A stretch of 64,000 nucleotides of DNA from Ambrosia x helenae (Eukaryota; Streptophyta; Magnoliopsida; Asterales; Asteraceae). Under the pieces are notes generated by a model. The model searched no databases. It was not told the origin of the DNA and saw only the letters and a list, made by a program, of their open reading frames with translations. The stretch spans positions 46,508,238 to 46,572,237 of the forward strand of contig CM061226.1 of the NCBI GenBank assembly GCA_030844895.1. The letters run 5' to 3'. Every line of letters begins with the position of its first letter. Positions within the stretch are counted from its first letter, which is position 1. Shown here one piece after another: positions 43,400 through 55,390 of the stretch. A program made the translations under genes and the position numbers.

Positions 43400-44848
43400 G
43401 TGAGGATACGCGGAACCAGAATGACTCGGATTCAATTGACAAACACCGAGAGAGTTGTATAGCAAAATTGGAAAAAGGCTAGAAAGAACCCATTCAGAGA
43501 AGAAGGTACTAGCAAAAAAAAAAAAAAACTCCAGGTGTGGACATAGCATCTGAAATAACAAAGGATGAAAAAAATGTTTGGGATTTTATATTCAACAATG
43601 ACGAAGTGGATGCTGCAAATGTCGACAACATAAAAGCAAAACTCAAAGGAAAATTGTAAGCTTGTATTTTCTTATGTAAAAACAAAAACAATCTATTTTA
43701 GTATTTAAATGATATAAGAAACCATATAGTAAGAATTGTTTTTGGTAACATTGTGTGATAATAACAGGAATGTTCAGCAACAACGCGGATCAAGCAACCT
43801 TTCCGAGGGGATGAAGGACAAGAAAACAATTTGGACCTGTAAGTGTAGATGTAAAACAATATGTATAATTATTAGTTAGTGTTACACAATAAATTTTAAG
43901 CATTTTAGCGCATGTGTAGTGAGGTACTGTTTAGGAGCACGTACGATGTCGAAGCTAATAGGGGATGGTTTAAAAGCTTAGCGGCAAAAACAAAGGTTAT
44001 AGATGAAGTCATTAACTGTTGGGCGGAGGTTTTGAACTTTGAAGAAAAATACAAAGCACCGGGTTCCAAAAGTAGGATGTTTGTTGGCACTAAGGCTATT
44101 GTAAGTATTAAGAAAAGTGTATCAATTTCTTTTTTAGCTTTTGTGTTATGAACAAGTTGAAATTAATAATTTATTCTGATCCCGTAGATTGACTGGATGC
44201 TCAATGCTGAAAATACAACTGAGAAACAAAGAATGGATAAGTTTAGCATAAACATGAAGGCGGCAGTGTACGACAATGAAGAACTGGTGGACCTATAATG
44301 TTTTGACTTGGTTCTCTTTCCAATAGTTGAATTCGAGCATTACTACTTGATCGTGTTCAACTTGAAGACCCCTTGCTTCGGTTGCATGATAACAAGGAAT
44401 ACTTTTCAAAAGACTCGGCATTTAAAGTGGTAAGTAAAATCTAATTATTTGAAAAAAAAAACACATACATGTTACAACAAAGTGTAGTTAACCACAACTG
44501 TTTTTTATATGTTACAGAAACATATGTTTGTTAACTACCTGTATCAAGTGAAACATCCGAAGAGTGATGAAATCAGTGTGGCACCAATCACTAAAGAGAA
44601 CATCCCTTGGTCAACAAAAAGCAATTTGCACGATTGTGGCATTTTTTTGATGCGTCATATGAAAAAATATATGGGCGTTGGCGAACCATTTGACTGCGGG
44701 TTTAGTATTTGACTGCGGGTTTAGTAGGCATGGCCAGAGAAAGTTAGCGGAGCTGCGGAAGCTGAGAACAAAGTATGTTGCACATATTCTGCTTTCGGAT
44801 GCAAATGTTTTTAAGGAAAAAATTATCGTTAAAGCACATGGGAAGTAG
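43390..44848 (+). pseudogene. Ulp1-type (C48) cysteine protease domain, degenerate
   Basis: Exon blocks: 43390-43658; 43769-43840; 43910-44100 (WFKSLAAKTKVIDEVINCWA, VLNFEEKYKAPGSKSRMFVG); 44190-44430, with the His-containing strand FPIVEFEHYYLIVFNLKTP; and 44519-44848, with SNLHDCGIFLMRHMKKYM, the catalytic Cys motif D-C-G. These match peptidase family C48 (SUMO/ubiquitin-like protein proteases) as carried by plant MULE-like elements. Faults: a stop at 44296, the oxyanion Gln replaced by Lys (WSTKSN), and a 19-bp tandem duplication (ATTTGACTGCGGGTTTAGT at 44688-44725) that shifts the frame. Activity is therefore unlikely. Confidence 0.65.
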
Positions 44849-45370
44849 ATTTATGATATGTTGGCGTGGGTTGTTAAAAACAATTATGTTAAGGGTCTGT
44901 GGTGTTTAAACTATGGTGTGCAATGAACTAACTGTACTGTTGTTGCTGATGTAACTCTGTTACAAGCATCGCAGTATTTTGAAGGCAGAAATGGGTTTTG
45001 CTCAAAATGCCTTGTGGTATGTAATATTTATGTTATGTTGTATTAGGATTTGGTAATGCACCAATGGTGTTAATGTTAATGGTGTATTTTCAGTTTATAA
45101 TATGTTGATTCCTTTTTTTTAGTTGTTATTCATACCATATTATTACTATCCAACCTATCCAACAATTTATAACAAAATGATTTTTAACTGTTGCATACCT
45201 GAATGGTACTTTTACCTCTAAATCTTGAAAGTTAATATGTTTTTGTCCATTTTTTATCATTTTTTTTCCATCAAGTAAAAGGACAATTTGTCACTATTTT
45301 AGTATTTAACAAGGACCATAACAAGGTATCCCCAACACCACCACACCTCTGCATTTGAAACATCTAAAAA
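44849..45370 (+). other. Presumed 3' flank of the Ulp1-type gene
   Basis: AT-rich, no ORF longer than noise. No clear element boundary visible. Confidence 0.3.
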
Positions 45371-46053
45371 ATGGACTCCACACCAAGCACACCTCCAGAG
45401 GATGTTTTCCAAAACAGATACTTATACCCAGTTGATTATTACCTTAACCCTCCAAATCACCCTCCTGTTGAAGCTGGTGGACATGTTGTCCCTGTCCAAG
45501 CTAATAACAACCTCCCCAACCTTTGGGACATGATCCATTGGTAGTAAACAATCATCCCGAACAAACAGGAGATGCAGATGCCAGGGACATGTTGTCACTG
45601 TTCAAGATTCTACATCCTGAGGTTAACAATTACCAGGAGGTATTACTAGGAGACAGCCACGTGGGTACCGAGGATGAGGACATACCCACTAGATATGTTG
45701 CTGCCCAGGGAGACAGTCAAACGTAAAGGTTTGGAGATGAAGTTAATGATAATGATGACTTTTATTGGAATATGGCCTATGACCTTATATACCCCGAAGA
45801 GAACAATGAAGCGGTTCAAAGAGTTGTAACTAAAGAGTGCTACGAACCATGCGAGTATGATTACACACAGCCGGCTCATTACACACCGAAGTGGGCAAAA
45901 GGTTACAAAACAGATCCTGGTGCAGAGTATGCGGATTGGTCTTACGGAGCGGCTACACGAGACATGGAGTGGGAGTGGGAGAGGCATGATCCATGGGAGG
46001 ATGAACGCGGAACGGATTCTGATTGTTCCTTTGATTCCATTTTCAGTTACTAG
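45371..46053 (+). pseudogene. Unrecognised acidic, aromatic-rich ORF, broken
   Basis: Start MDSTPSTPPEDVFQNRYLYP at 45371. A frameshift near 45515 moves reading to the frame of ARDMLSLFKILHPEVNNYQE. A TAA at 45724-45726 interrupts it, and the same frame continues with DDFYWNMAYDLIYPEENNEA, YTQPAHYTPKWAKGYKTDPG and a Trp/Glu/Asp-rich tail ending FDSIFSY at 46051-46053. In total about 225 codons. I do not recognise the family. Its position after the Ulp1-type gene on the same strand suggests a second gene of the same mobile element, but that is inference. Confidence 0.4.
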
Positions 46054-46887
46054 ACGTTTTTTAGTTGTAACTTATGTCCACTTATGTTTATCTAGGTATT
46101 TAATTATGTCCGCCTAATGTTAATTAAAATAGTGTGTAATATTGCAATTGCCTATTTAGTATCTAGTAATGTTAATTTACATAGTGTGTAATAGTTATTG
46201 TTGGCAACTAGTTTATTTTTTAGACCTTTAAGATGTTAATACACTTGGTCCATATGTACTAAAAAATGTTTACAGTATTGGAAGAATTATATATTAGACC
46301 ATAATATGTAACACCACTGTGTAACATTGTTTATATTTTCTTACAAATGTACATGCCCTGTAAATATTAAATTATAAAAATATATGATGTCAAATAGTAT
46401 GGGAAAAAAGATTCTTTAGGTCATATGGTGCTAATATGTACAAAAAATAGTCCATCATTACTATCAATATAGGGGGAAAGTATTATGTACAAGTGTCATG
46501 TAAAAAAAGAAAAAAAAAATTGAAACGGTAAGTTGTAGACAAATACTATGTGAAAAAAGTATTTTGGCAAAATGTGGGAAAGGGTGCCAGGAAAATGTCA
46601 TGAGCTAGTGTAATGTGGAAAAATATATGTTGGAGTAATTGTCACATATAGAAAATGTCTTATAATATTTGTAAAAAGGTAATATAAAAAATGAATTTAT
46701 AAAGTAGAGTTTATATTTTAATGTTTTATCATAATGTGGGTCACCATAATGTTAAGTAAAAAATTTGTCAAACATTGTGTAATGAGACATGTAAAAAATA
46801 TGATACAACAAACTTTATGTAACATCAACCCATCAACCTTAATGTAAAACTTTTTATATTATATTATATGTTAAGGCTAAGAAGTAC
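46054..46887. other. AT-rich non-coding stretch
   Basis: No gene seen. An imperfect repeat (TAATGTTAATT...ATAGTGTGTAATA) occurs at about 46118-46142 and 46168-46193. Confidence 0.5.
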
Positions 46888-47567
46888 TTAATAGATTATA
46901 ATTTCCTCTAGAAAAAATCTATACTCAATCTTTTGAACCCTGTGAGTATACTTCAAAGCAACATTTGGAGTCCACTTCCGGGTTCCATTCGGAGTTTGAT
47001 AGACATAAAAGGGCTCCTGATTGATTTCTATAAAAACGCAAAGCGGCATGAAAAAAAGATTAGTAATGTTGAACCATGTCATGCTTAAAAAATGTAGGGG
47101 AGACACAGATCTTTTAATTAAAAAACAATTAAAAATTAACATGTGCTGGGCCATCATGAATAAAATGTTTTATTTGGGAAAAATAGCATTAACCAAGTGG
47201 CTACCCTTAACCAGGTTCTCATCAGGAGAGTTGATTAAAACATAAGTAACAAATTTAAAAAGGTTAGGAAAACAATGAAAAGAAATGGAGGTACTATGCG
47301 ACACTAACAAGGTAACTTTTGACCAAAACAAAACATTACATTAACCTGTCTTTTATGTCGCTATATTCTCTAACAAAAACAATAAAAGTAGACAAATGGT
47401 TCTATGTCACAAATAAATTACATAGAATTTAAATAGGATTGCGTAGTAATTAATATCATAAGTTACTAAAATGAAAAAAAATGGACTTTATATAATAACA
47501 CAATAACAGGTCCTCATAAATAACAAAGGTAACATTTAACCAACAAACAAACATGAACTATAAATTA

Positions 47568-48273
47568 TCTATACTACATTATAAAGGAGGAGAGGTGGCT
47601 AAAATAGTCACTTCATGTCAATTTTAAGATGGTATACAAAAGGTCACAAGGTAAACACCTATCTTTTTGTCAAATACTTCCCTTTTATGCCCCTATGTGC
47701 AACATTTGATTACAATTGTACAATTAACTAATGCAAGTCATCTCTATTATTATTTGCTTCACCTTTTGATTTCTTATCTTTAATGAATTCAATTTGAGAT
47801 TCAATACCTCACATTCTCCTTTTCTCATCTTCAATGATGAATTAAAATCAACATCACTCAAGTTAATCTCTAAAACCCCTCATACCATTGCCTTATCACA
47901 CCATTTTCTTTATTTCTCTTGGAAGTTGTCATCGAATGATATTGTTCAACACTTGTAGTCTTGCACTATCGATTATTATGTTGTTAAGCCAACACTTGTA
48001 ATCTTGTATATTCTTTATGTATATTTATTTATTTAGTTATTTAGTTTTTAAGCTTTTTGTTAGTTCTTATATATGTTTTTTTCATTATTTTGTCCGTGTT
48101 TTCTTTTATATATTTTCTAAGAACTTTATACAATAAGTCGACCAATACGAACCAAACTTTAAGAAATACATGTTTGTCGACAGGATTTACCCGCTGCAAT
48201 GCGCGATGGGAAAAATGCTAGCGTATTACAAGTTATTTTGGATCCCGCTGCAACGCGCGGGTAAACCCACTAG
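47568..48273 (+). mobile_element. Non-autonomous Helitron (706 bp)
   Basis: It starts TCTATACTACATTATAAAGG and ends GTAAACCCACTAG, inserted between A (47567) and T (48274). Just inside the 3' end is a GC-rich hairpin-forming block CCCGCTGCAACGCGCGGG (48244-48261). A 5'-TC, 3'-CTAG, subterminal hairpin and A/T insertion site are the Helitron hallmarks. No helicase is encoded. It lies in the presumed intron of the FAR1-like fragment. Confidence 0.8.
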
Positions 48274-48884
48274 TCTAACAAACATTGTAAAGAAAATGAA
48301 TATACCCTATACTAAGTTACTAAACTTCATAGAAAAAACATAGGGTACTATAAAATTACAAAAAAAAAATTAATACAAAAGTATCTTAATGTAATGTTAC
48401 AAAAAAAAAAAATTAATACAACATATGGCCTATACCAGATCTGCAATTATGGGTTAAAAATGCATACAACATATTAAAATAATAGTATGTAAAGTATTTT
48501 TACATACTATTAGTGTACAAAAGTATTTTACAAAAGTATTTTTATATAAAAGTCCAGATCTGCAAAAATTGTACAAAAGTATTTTTAGTGTATAGCTAGT
48601 AGAAAAATGCATACAACATATACCTATGCCATATAAGAGATCTGTAGATACATATTAAAATAATAGTATGTAAAGTAAAAAATATAAATACAGTATAACT
48701 AGATTACATACAAAAAAAATTAAAACATAGTGTAAAGTAAAAAAAATATATAACTACAATATAACTACATTTCATACACGAACATTAAAAATGAGCATAC
48801 AAAAACAGACAACAAAAAAATGGTAAAAAATGAAGAAGTATTGCACGTATAAAAAAAAAGTATGAAAACAAGACCTAGACCGTC
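48274..48884. other. AT-rich intronic or intergenic stretch
   Basis: No gene. Repeated words AGTATGTAAAGTA and GTACAAAAGTATTTTTA. A perfect 13-bp inverted repeat with a 5-base loop lies at 48481-48511. Confidence 0.5.
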
Positions 48885-49228
48885 TTCACCAACGAAACCA
48901 TCAAGAATAGGAGACACAGATTTGATATGTAAAGAGGTTGTTGTCTGAAAAATGAAAAAAAAAAGATCAGTAAAACCCTAACAAAAAAGGAACATGTTCA
49001 CTACCATTATATGTAAATAAAAAGAAAGAAACTAAAAAGAAATGTTGAAGTGTGAAAAATATTAATACATCTCAGATGTAGAACAACAGAAATTAGATCC
49101 TCATTAAATTCAAAGGAATGGTCCAAGTTGTGTGGGACGAGGTGGGTGGGAGAGCCAATATCACTGTCATCATCCATAATTTCAGGTTGTGTTAAGAGAT
49201 TGGAAGCAGATTTGGATGAGGAAGCCAT

Positions 49229-49349
49229 TAATGAATCTCCATTAATGTGGAAGGAAGGAGTGAAATATGGATAATGAAAAGGGGGTTGTTGACTGTATGT
49301 AAAGAAGGATCTTATTTATTGGAATGGAGGTGGAGGTGGAATGGATACA
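49229..49349. other. Short flank between the FAR1-like fragment and the LINE
   Basis: A stretch with GGAGGTGGAGGTGGAATGG ending at the T run of the LINE tail. Nothing else seen. Confidence 0.4.
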
Positions 49350-49421
49350 TTTTTTTAAAGGTGAACTTCATTAAAACACGCACACGGACCTTAAAACAAG
49401 GGCCGGCGCAAAAACAAGGGA

Positions 49422-50290
49422 TTACAACATATACAACTGGAATGACGCCCAATCTTTCCACATCAGGTCTTTATACTTAGACCTAGCTTTTAACCACAGA
49501 AAAGATAACAACTTAACTCTAGCAACAACTTCAATAACTTTAGGCTCTTTATCTTTGAAAATCTTATCATTCCTAGCCGTCCATGTAGCCCAAATCGAAA
49601 CCATAACAATCCCTTGAATTATCTTTCGCGCTTCTTTATTACGATTCTCTTTTTCAATAAGAAGCAAGTCTTTCACTTCAAAAGCGAAAATAGGGGCAAT
49701 TTTACACCAAGAACTTATCGCCGCCCACACACCGAAAATCCAACCACATTCGGTGAACATATGCATAGATGTCTCCTCCTCCGCCTCACAAAGATCATAA
49801 GAAGCGTCCGGGATAAATATTTGTCTTCTGCGAAGCGCTACTCGGATGGGAATTCTATCCATTTCTACCCTCCAAATAAAAATTCTAATCTTCAAAGGAA
49901 CCCAATTTATCCAGCTATATGAAAGGTTCTGTTTTGAATCCTTTCCTGCATCAAACATTTCCTGAAATCTGCCACTAAAAAACAACCATCCTTGTTTAGA
50001 TCCCATGTCCACCTATCCGCGGCCTCAACGATTTGAATACCCTGCAAATACAATTTTAAATGCTCTAATTCTTGTATCTCCGCTGCTGAAGCTATACTTC
50101 CCCTCCACCTGTAGTTTAAATCAGTCCCATTATTAAAACAAACCACCACGACTAGATCTTGCTTATCGACAATTAACCGGAAAAGATTTGGATACGCCTC
50201 TTTGAACGAAACCGCCCCTCGCCAAATATCAAGCCAAAATCTTATATCTCTACCATTCCCCACTACACCTTTAAGACGAGACATTACCAC
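49422..50290 (-). pseudogene. LINE C-terminal zf-RVT region
   Basis: Two overlapping frames: GNGRDIRFWLDIWRG, WRWRG-like segment and DRWTWDLNKDGCFLVADFRK (50290-49907); then WINWVPLKIRIFIWRVEMDR, RIPIRVALRRR and C-x(n)-C residues (YDLCEAEEETSMHMFTECGW) to TAA (50012-49422). The pattern W-x-P-x-K-x-x-x-F-x-W-R and the Cys/His cluster is the zf-RVT domain found after RT in plant LINEs. A frameshift lies near 49910-50012. Confidence 0.8.
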
Positions 50291-50335
50291 AGAGGGGTGG
50301 AACTCGAGTTTATTAATATGGGATACTAAAGTCCT

Positions 50336-50787
50336 TTATCCTCCTGTGAGTGCAATGTTACAAGGGAGGAATTTCCAAGCTTTATAACTTTTGTGACAAC
50401 AGTCTATCACTTGTCTCCAAAAACTATGAGGTTCAATCCTATATCTCCACACCCATTTCACAAGAAGAGCCATATTCACCTCGACTAATTTCGCCACACC
50501 CAAACCACCATTTTTCTTAGGAGCTGTAACAACGTTCCAAGCGACCCAATGAATCTTCTTCACATTATCATCCCCCGCCCACAAAAATCGCTTCATAATA
50601 TTTTCCAATACGTCAATGACGTTAACTGGAGCCTTATAAAGCGAAAAATAATATATCGGTAAGCTAGATAAAACCGATTTAATAAGAATAAGCCTCCCCC
50701 GATAGAAAGATACTTCACCTTCCACAACTTGAGTCTCGATTTACATTTGTCAACAACCGCATCCCAATTCCGAATTCTATTCATATT
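50336..50787 (-). pseudogene. LINE RT C-terminal part
   Basis: RNWDAVVDKCKSRLKLWKVK, then in a second frame SFYRGRLILIKSVLSSLPIY, MKRFLWAG and KIHWVAWNVVTAPKKNGGLG. These are the standard thumb-side motifs of plant LINE RT (SxGGRxxLIxSVLxSLPxY, FLWxG, W-x-x-V-x-x-PKxxGGLG). It connects to the RT palm across the solo LTR. Confidence 0.8.
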
Positions 50788-53565
50788 TGTCACACCCTCA
50801 AATTTCCACTGCGGGGTTTATACCGCGAGGCGCATGACATACCAGGATCCCATAGCCATAAGTCATATGCACGAACTCTAAATGCCCAAACCATTTAGTT
50901 CGTTTTAAAAAAAAACAAGTTTAGTTAAGCTGCGGAAGCGTAAACCAAATTTAAACCTTTTTAAAAACCATGCGCAAAACAACGCGCCCAAATTAAAACC
51001 ATATGAAAGAAAATGTAAAAGCATAATATGTAATTTAGGTGTATGTCCAAGACCCCAAATGCAGTGAAGTGTGCAGTGCTTTCTAATCCTGGCACCAGAA
51101 GCTAACTACCTGCAAAAGCATATAAATCGTGGGTCAACAAACAATGTTGGTGAGTTCACTAAGTAAAGTAAATGAGTATGTAACTGCGCTGGTTTCCAAA
51201 ACCACGTAAACAAGTAATTGAGTTGGTTCCAAGAACCGTGTAAACACTAGTTCATCGCATGTCAAGGGTAGCTAACCCATTCATGATAACTAACACCGAT
51301 ATACCGAACTGCTGATGTACGTGTAGCCACAAATGTGAGCCGCATGCCTTACATCATTGCCTATCAACAATGATAAAATTTGTTAAGTTATAGTTCACTC
51401 CCGCACTCCCCGAGCCGGTGTGAGGTTTGTCAGACCTAATAGCGCTATCAACTAATAACCCGCTTGCCATAACCCGGCAACTCATTCGGTATGTGAAGGA
51501 CTTACAGATGAAAGAGTTGGTTTAGGTCATCAAGGACACAGTTTGCGAACTAGCAAAAACCGACCCACACAAGGATCCATAGCATCCCAACCCGGGATGT
51601 GTAAGTAGTCCCAAACCGGACTAGAAAGTAGTAGTCCCAACCCGGACTAGAAAATAGTTAAGTACGTTGTCTCAACCCGAGACGCATGCTTTTGAGAAAA
51701 GAGTAGTGAAACTCACCTTAGGTTGCACGTGAATAACCCAAATTCCTCAAACAGAAATGAGCTACCGACTCCCTATTACCAATGTCACTAGGTGAGTATA
51801 TGTGCATAACCAACACACCATACAACTCGTTTGTCCAAGACTTTTAAAGTTCAAACCGTGTAGTGACACCTAATGACTCTACATGCACAAGTAAGTCCTA
51901 CGTATCCCGTTGGTGATCATATTGATTATTATCAGTTTTATACCTCATACACATCTCATATAAGTACTCATGCAAGTTCATGTCAAATACATACCATGTA
52001 AGACTCCAAATAGTCACGTAAACATCCCTTACACAATCTGCGTTTTCAGGGCAGATTGTACGCTGTGAAAAATGAATTATTTAAAATACTTAACGAACGA
52101 ATTAAACTCCCAAATTTTTACTGAATATTTATTGGGATTCAATTGATAACCCATATTTTTGTTTTGTCTCACAACCAAACACAAAAATTATTAAAATTCG
52201 TACAACACAGCTATGTCCAGAAAATTTCCACAGCAGGTCAGTTTAGTAGTAAAAATCCCAAAAATTGTGTATTCACCCAAACGAGGTGAATCCAATTGGA
52301 AAAGCCAAGTTTTTCCAATGTTGACCTACTGTCCAAATTTCATAACTTAACCCTTTGTAAATCTCGAGTTATGACCGTTTAAAATTGACCCAATTTATAA
52401 TTCCGAAAATCTGATATGACCTTTAAACTTATAAAATCATGAATACATATCAAAACAAGTCCAAAACGCATGATTTTGGACTTTTTGAAAAGCTAACATC
52501 ATAAGTTATGTTTTAGCATCAGAAAACAATCATATTACACATGTTAATCACCCTATAACAGCCCTACAATTCGTCACAATGAATCTGTCAGAAAATCAGA
52601 ATTTTATCAACATGACTCTTATAAACCCTAATCATTCTCAATACCCTATAATCATGCAATAACCTCATATTAACACAATAACATTCATATTATCACGTTT
52701 AATCTCAGGTTTTTACGTACCATATACTCTAGATATGATTTCTATCAACAATATTCATCAACAATTTCAACAAACATCATAGACATTCAACATACAATGA
52801 TTTGCGATTCTAGCATGCATATTTCCTAAAGTTTTTACAACTTTTCCAGCCTAAAATCACATCATACAACGCTTAAAACACATACCTTGAATTGCTAGAG
52901 TCCCTAGAATCACAAGATAGCACCCGAAATAGCTTGAACTAGTGGAAAATTGATGAAGATTGGGATTGAAAGGTGGTTGTCGGGGTGCTTCTAATCCATG
53001 GCGCAAAGGAGGGTTCTAGGGTTGGTGTTTTTTTTTTATAAGTAATATGCTAGGGTTAAGATCATGGGCCAAGGTTTCGGGTTTATGGGCCTTTTTTGAT
53101 AAACGGGCCCGTTAATACGGTTTTAATCCCGAGAATAGTCTCGATAATATTATTCATACTAACTTATGTAAAAACTATTGTTTTTATCATCTCATAACAT
53201 GTTAATTACAGAATGCACATAATTCGTAGGGTTTACGTACTGACTATCTATTAAAACAGTAATCCACATAAACATGTAATTCACAAACGCATGTTAATTC
53301 ACATTCATCATCACCCAATAGATCATATGATTATGTATGCTTGACAAATCACCAACGTTCGGGATACAGGACTCGTGTGTGTGTCAAGACAAAACCTTCC
53401 TAGTTATAACGTACGTTAATATCATCCAACATATGTTATTATCCCATAACATATCGAAAGACCTTCTTAACTAACCCTAGTTAGGTGTTTAGTCATGAAT
53501 GTACATGAAAGTTAACTAGAGTTCAGTAAAAGTAATATCCTGAAAATGCAGGGTGTCACAATATT
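50783..53565 (-). mobile_element. Solo LTR of a chromovirus, minus orientation, target duplication ATATT
   Basis: The LTR spans 50788-53560 (2773 bp) between ATATT at 50783-50787 and 53561-53565. The left end TGTCACACCCTCAAATTTCC is the complement of the GGAAATTTGAGGGTGTGACA end of the other chromovirus LTRs here, and GGTTTATACCGCGAGGCGC also matches. It starts (element orientation) TGTGACACCCTGCATTTTC, a different subfamily from the other three. A splice-like pair is conserved at 51716 and 51110. Confidence 0.85.
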
Positions 53566-53611
53566 AGCGCCCACTTTTATACCAAGATAATCAAAAGGGA
53601 GCATCCCATGT

Positions 53612-55233
53612 TTACACCCACTCGGCCAACCTTTTAACTTCATCTTCCGAGCCATTAATTCCAAAAATGTTCGACTTGTGTAGATTTATCTTTAATCCCG
53701 AGCAAAGATGAAAGATACTAAGGAGCCGAAGCATAATCTTGAAATTCTCTATAGACCAATTCCCCACTATGAGCGCGTCATCCGCGTAAAGAAGATGAGA
53801 AATTGTTGGACCATTAGAGCCGATTTTAATGCCTTCAAAACTACCAATCTCCGATGCCTTGTGAAGTAAACATGTAAATGCTTCCATAACTATAAGAAAC
53901 AGAAAAGGCGATAATGGGTCTCCTTGCCTTAAGCCTTTCTCACATTGAAAGACATAAGTAGGAGATCCGTTAACTAACACCAAAGACCGAGCCGATTTCA
54001 AAACCCCTTCTATCCATATACACCAACGATCCGGAAAACCCATTTGCTTCAATATGGAAATCAAGAAACGTTATCATAAGCTTTCTGGAAGTCAATTTTA
54101 AACATGAATGCCTTTTCACCTCTTCTCTTCAACCAAGATAAAGTTTCGTTGATAATTAGAGGCCCGTCCAGAATAAAGCGCTCCGATAAGAATCCACTTT
54201 GAGTATCGGAAATAATATCCTTCATCACCTTCTTGATAGGATTTGCTAAAACTTTTGAGATAACTTTGGACATAACACCAATCAAGGTAATGGGCCTGTA
54301 GTCTTTTAAATCCGTCGGGTTTTTAATCTTAGGAATAAGAGTAATAAACGCCACGCTATATCCATGATTAAAAGTGACTGTTCTATAAAAATCATCAAAT
54401 AACCTGAAAAAATCTTCTTCAAAGAAAGCCCAAAAATGCTTCAAGAAATGGAAATTAAAACCATCTGGGCCGGGCGCGCAATCACTACTACATTCAAAAA
54501 CCGCACTCTTTATTTCTTCTTTAGAGAATTCAGCCACCAACTCCTCTTTCGCTTGATCTGTCAATTTTTTTAACATTATTGCATGCCAAGGGCGGCCTAC
54601 CTGCACAATCCGAAGAAAACATGGATCGAAATATTGAAAAATATGTTTTTTAACAAGGCTCGGCTTCGACACCCAATCTCCTTCAACCATTAACCCAATG
54701 ATGTTATTTTTAGCTTTTCTACCATTTACCACACAATGAAAGAAAGCTGAATTTTCGTCTCCCTCGACAACCCATCTAACACGAGATTTTTGCTTCACAT
54801 CCAAAAATCTAAAATGCTCTATCAAACCGATACCTCTCTTACATTCTTCATAAACCCAAACCTCTTCTTCTTCTAAGTCACAAACCTCCATTTTCCTCTC
54901 CAACCTAGCCAAATCAGATTGCATATTTAATAAAACAGCCCCTTCTTTATCATTTGTAGCCGCCCGCCAATCTTTTAAAGCAACTTTATCCTGCTGAAAT
55001 TTAGTCGCTATCCTGTAATCAGTAGCCCCTTCAACTGAAAGGCCATCCAAAACTCCAACAATAAGATTTTCACATCCTTCCCTTTTCAACCACGAATTAT
55101 ACCAGCAAAAGGGTTTAGGACCGAAATTCGAATCAACTAGCAAAAGTAAAAGAGGGCAATGATCGGATTTTTCTCTATTCAAAGATCGAAACACCGCTTG
55201 CGGCCATTTATTTAAAAAGTTTTGACACACCAA
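53612..55233 (-). pseudogene. LINE endonuclease end and reverse transcriptase
   Basis: The frame 55233-54061 begins with the last endonuclease motif NREKSDHCPLLLLL, then a linker and RT blocks: DCAPGPDGFNFHFLKHFW, FITLIPKIKNPTDLKDYRPI, LIGVMSKVISKVLANPIKKV, QSGFLSERFILDGPLIINET and FKIDFQKAYDNV. A frameshift at 54061 leads to frame 54064-53612: GLRQGDPLSPFLFLIVMEAF and the active site LLYADDALIV, with YADD at 53788-53777. RT copies LINE RNA at a nicked target. The split frame makes this copy inactive. Confidence 0.85.
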
Positions 55234-55240
55234 AATCCGA

Positions 55241-55390
55241 TTATCTTACTAAATTTGAAACCCTTTTCAGTACCAACCATGAAAGTAACTTATTACCTCT
55301 TATCTTATATTCTTTAAGCCCCATCGAATCTATAAAATTATTAAAATCCGTAGCACTAACCACATGATGGGATTGGGTGCTCATCACTGC
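55241..55390 (-). pseudogene. Remnant of the LINE endonuclease domain
   Basis: ATDFNNFIDSMGLKEYKIRG followed by NKLLSWLV is the late part of an AP-type endonuclease. A frameshift and two stops near 55247-55256 separate it from the following part. Sequence further right no longer looks like LINE. Confidence 0.6.

Larger units (their letters stand above)
46888..49228 (-). pseudogene. Possible FAR1-like gene fragment, minus strand, with a Helitron in its intron
   Basis: Three exon-like pieces lie in order on the minus strand: MASSSKSASNLLTQPEIMDD (from 49228) to about 49060; TTSLHIKSVSPILDGFVGED (48951-48885, bounded by TTTTCAG and GTCTAG); and QEPFYVYQTPNGTRKWTPNV followed by ALKYTHRVQ (47027 downward, after TTTTATAG). 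The G-x-R-x-W-x-P-x-V...P/H-R-V form recalls the segment before the FAR1 DNA-binding domain in FAR1-related, MULE-derived transcription factors. The frame decays after that and no FAR1 domain is left. The assignment is tentative. Confidence 0.35.
49350..55390 (-). mobile_element. L1-type LINE, 5'-truncated and split by a solo LTR
   Basis: On the minus strand the order is the end of an endonuclease domain, RT, RT C-terminus and zf-RVT domain, then a short 3' UTR ending in an A run (plus-strand T run 49350-49356). No LTRs, and an RT with YADD, make it a non-LTR retrotransposon. The 5' end is lost at about 55390, where sequence of the Tat LTR begins. I could not find a target duplication. A solo LTR (50788-53560) splits the ORF. 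Confidence 0.8.
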
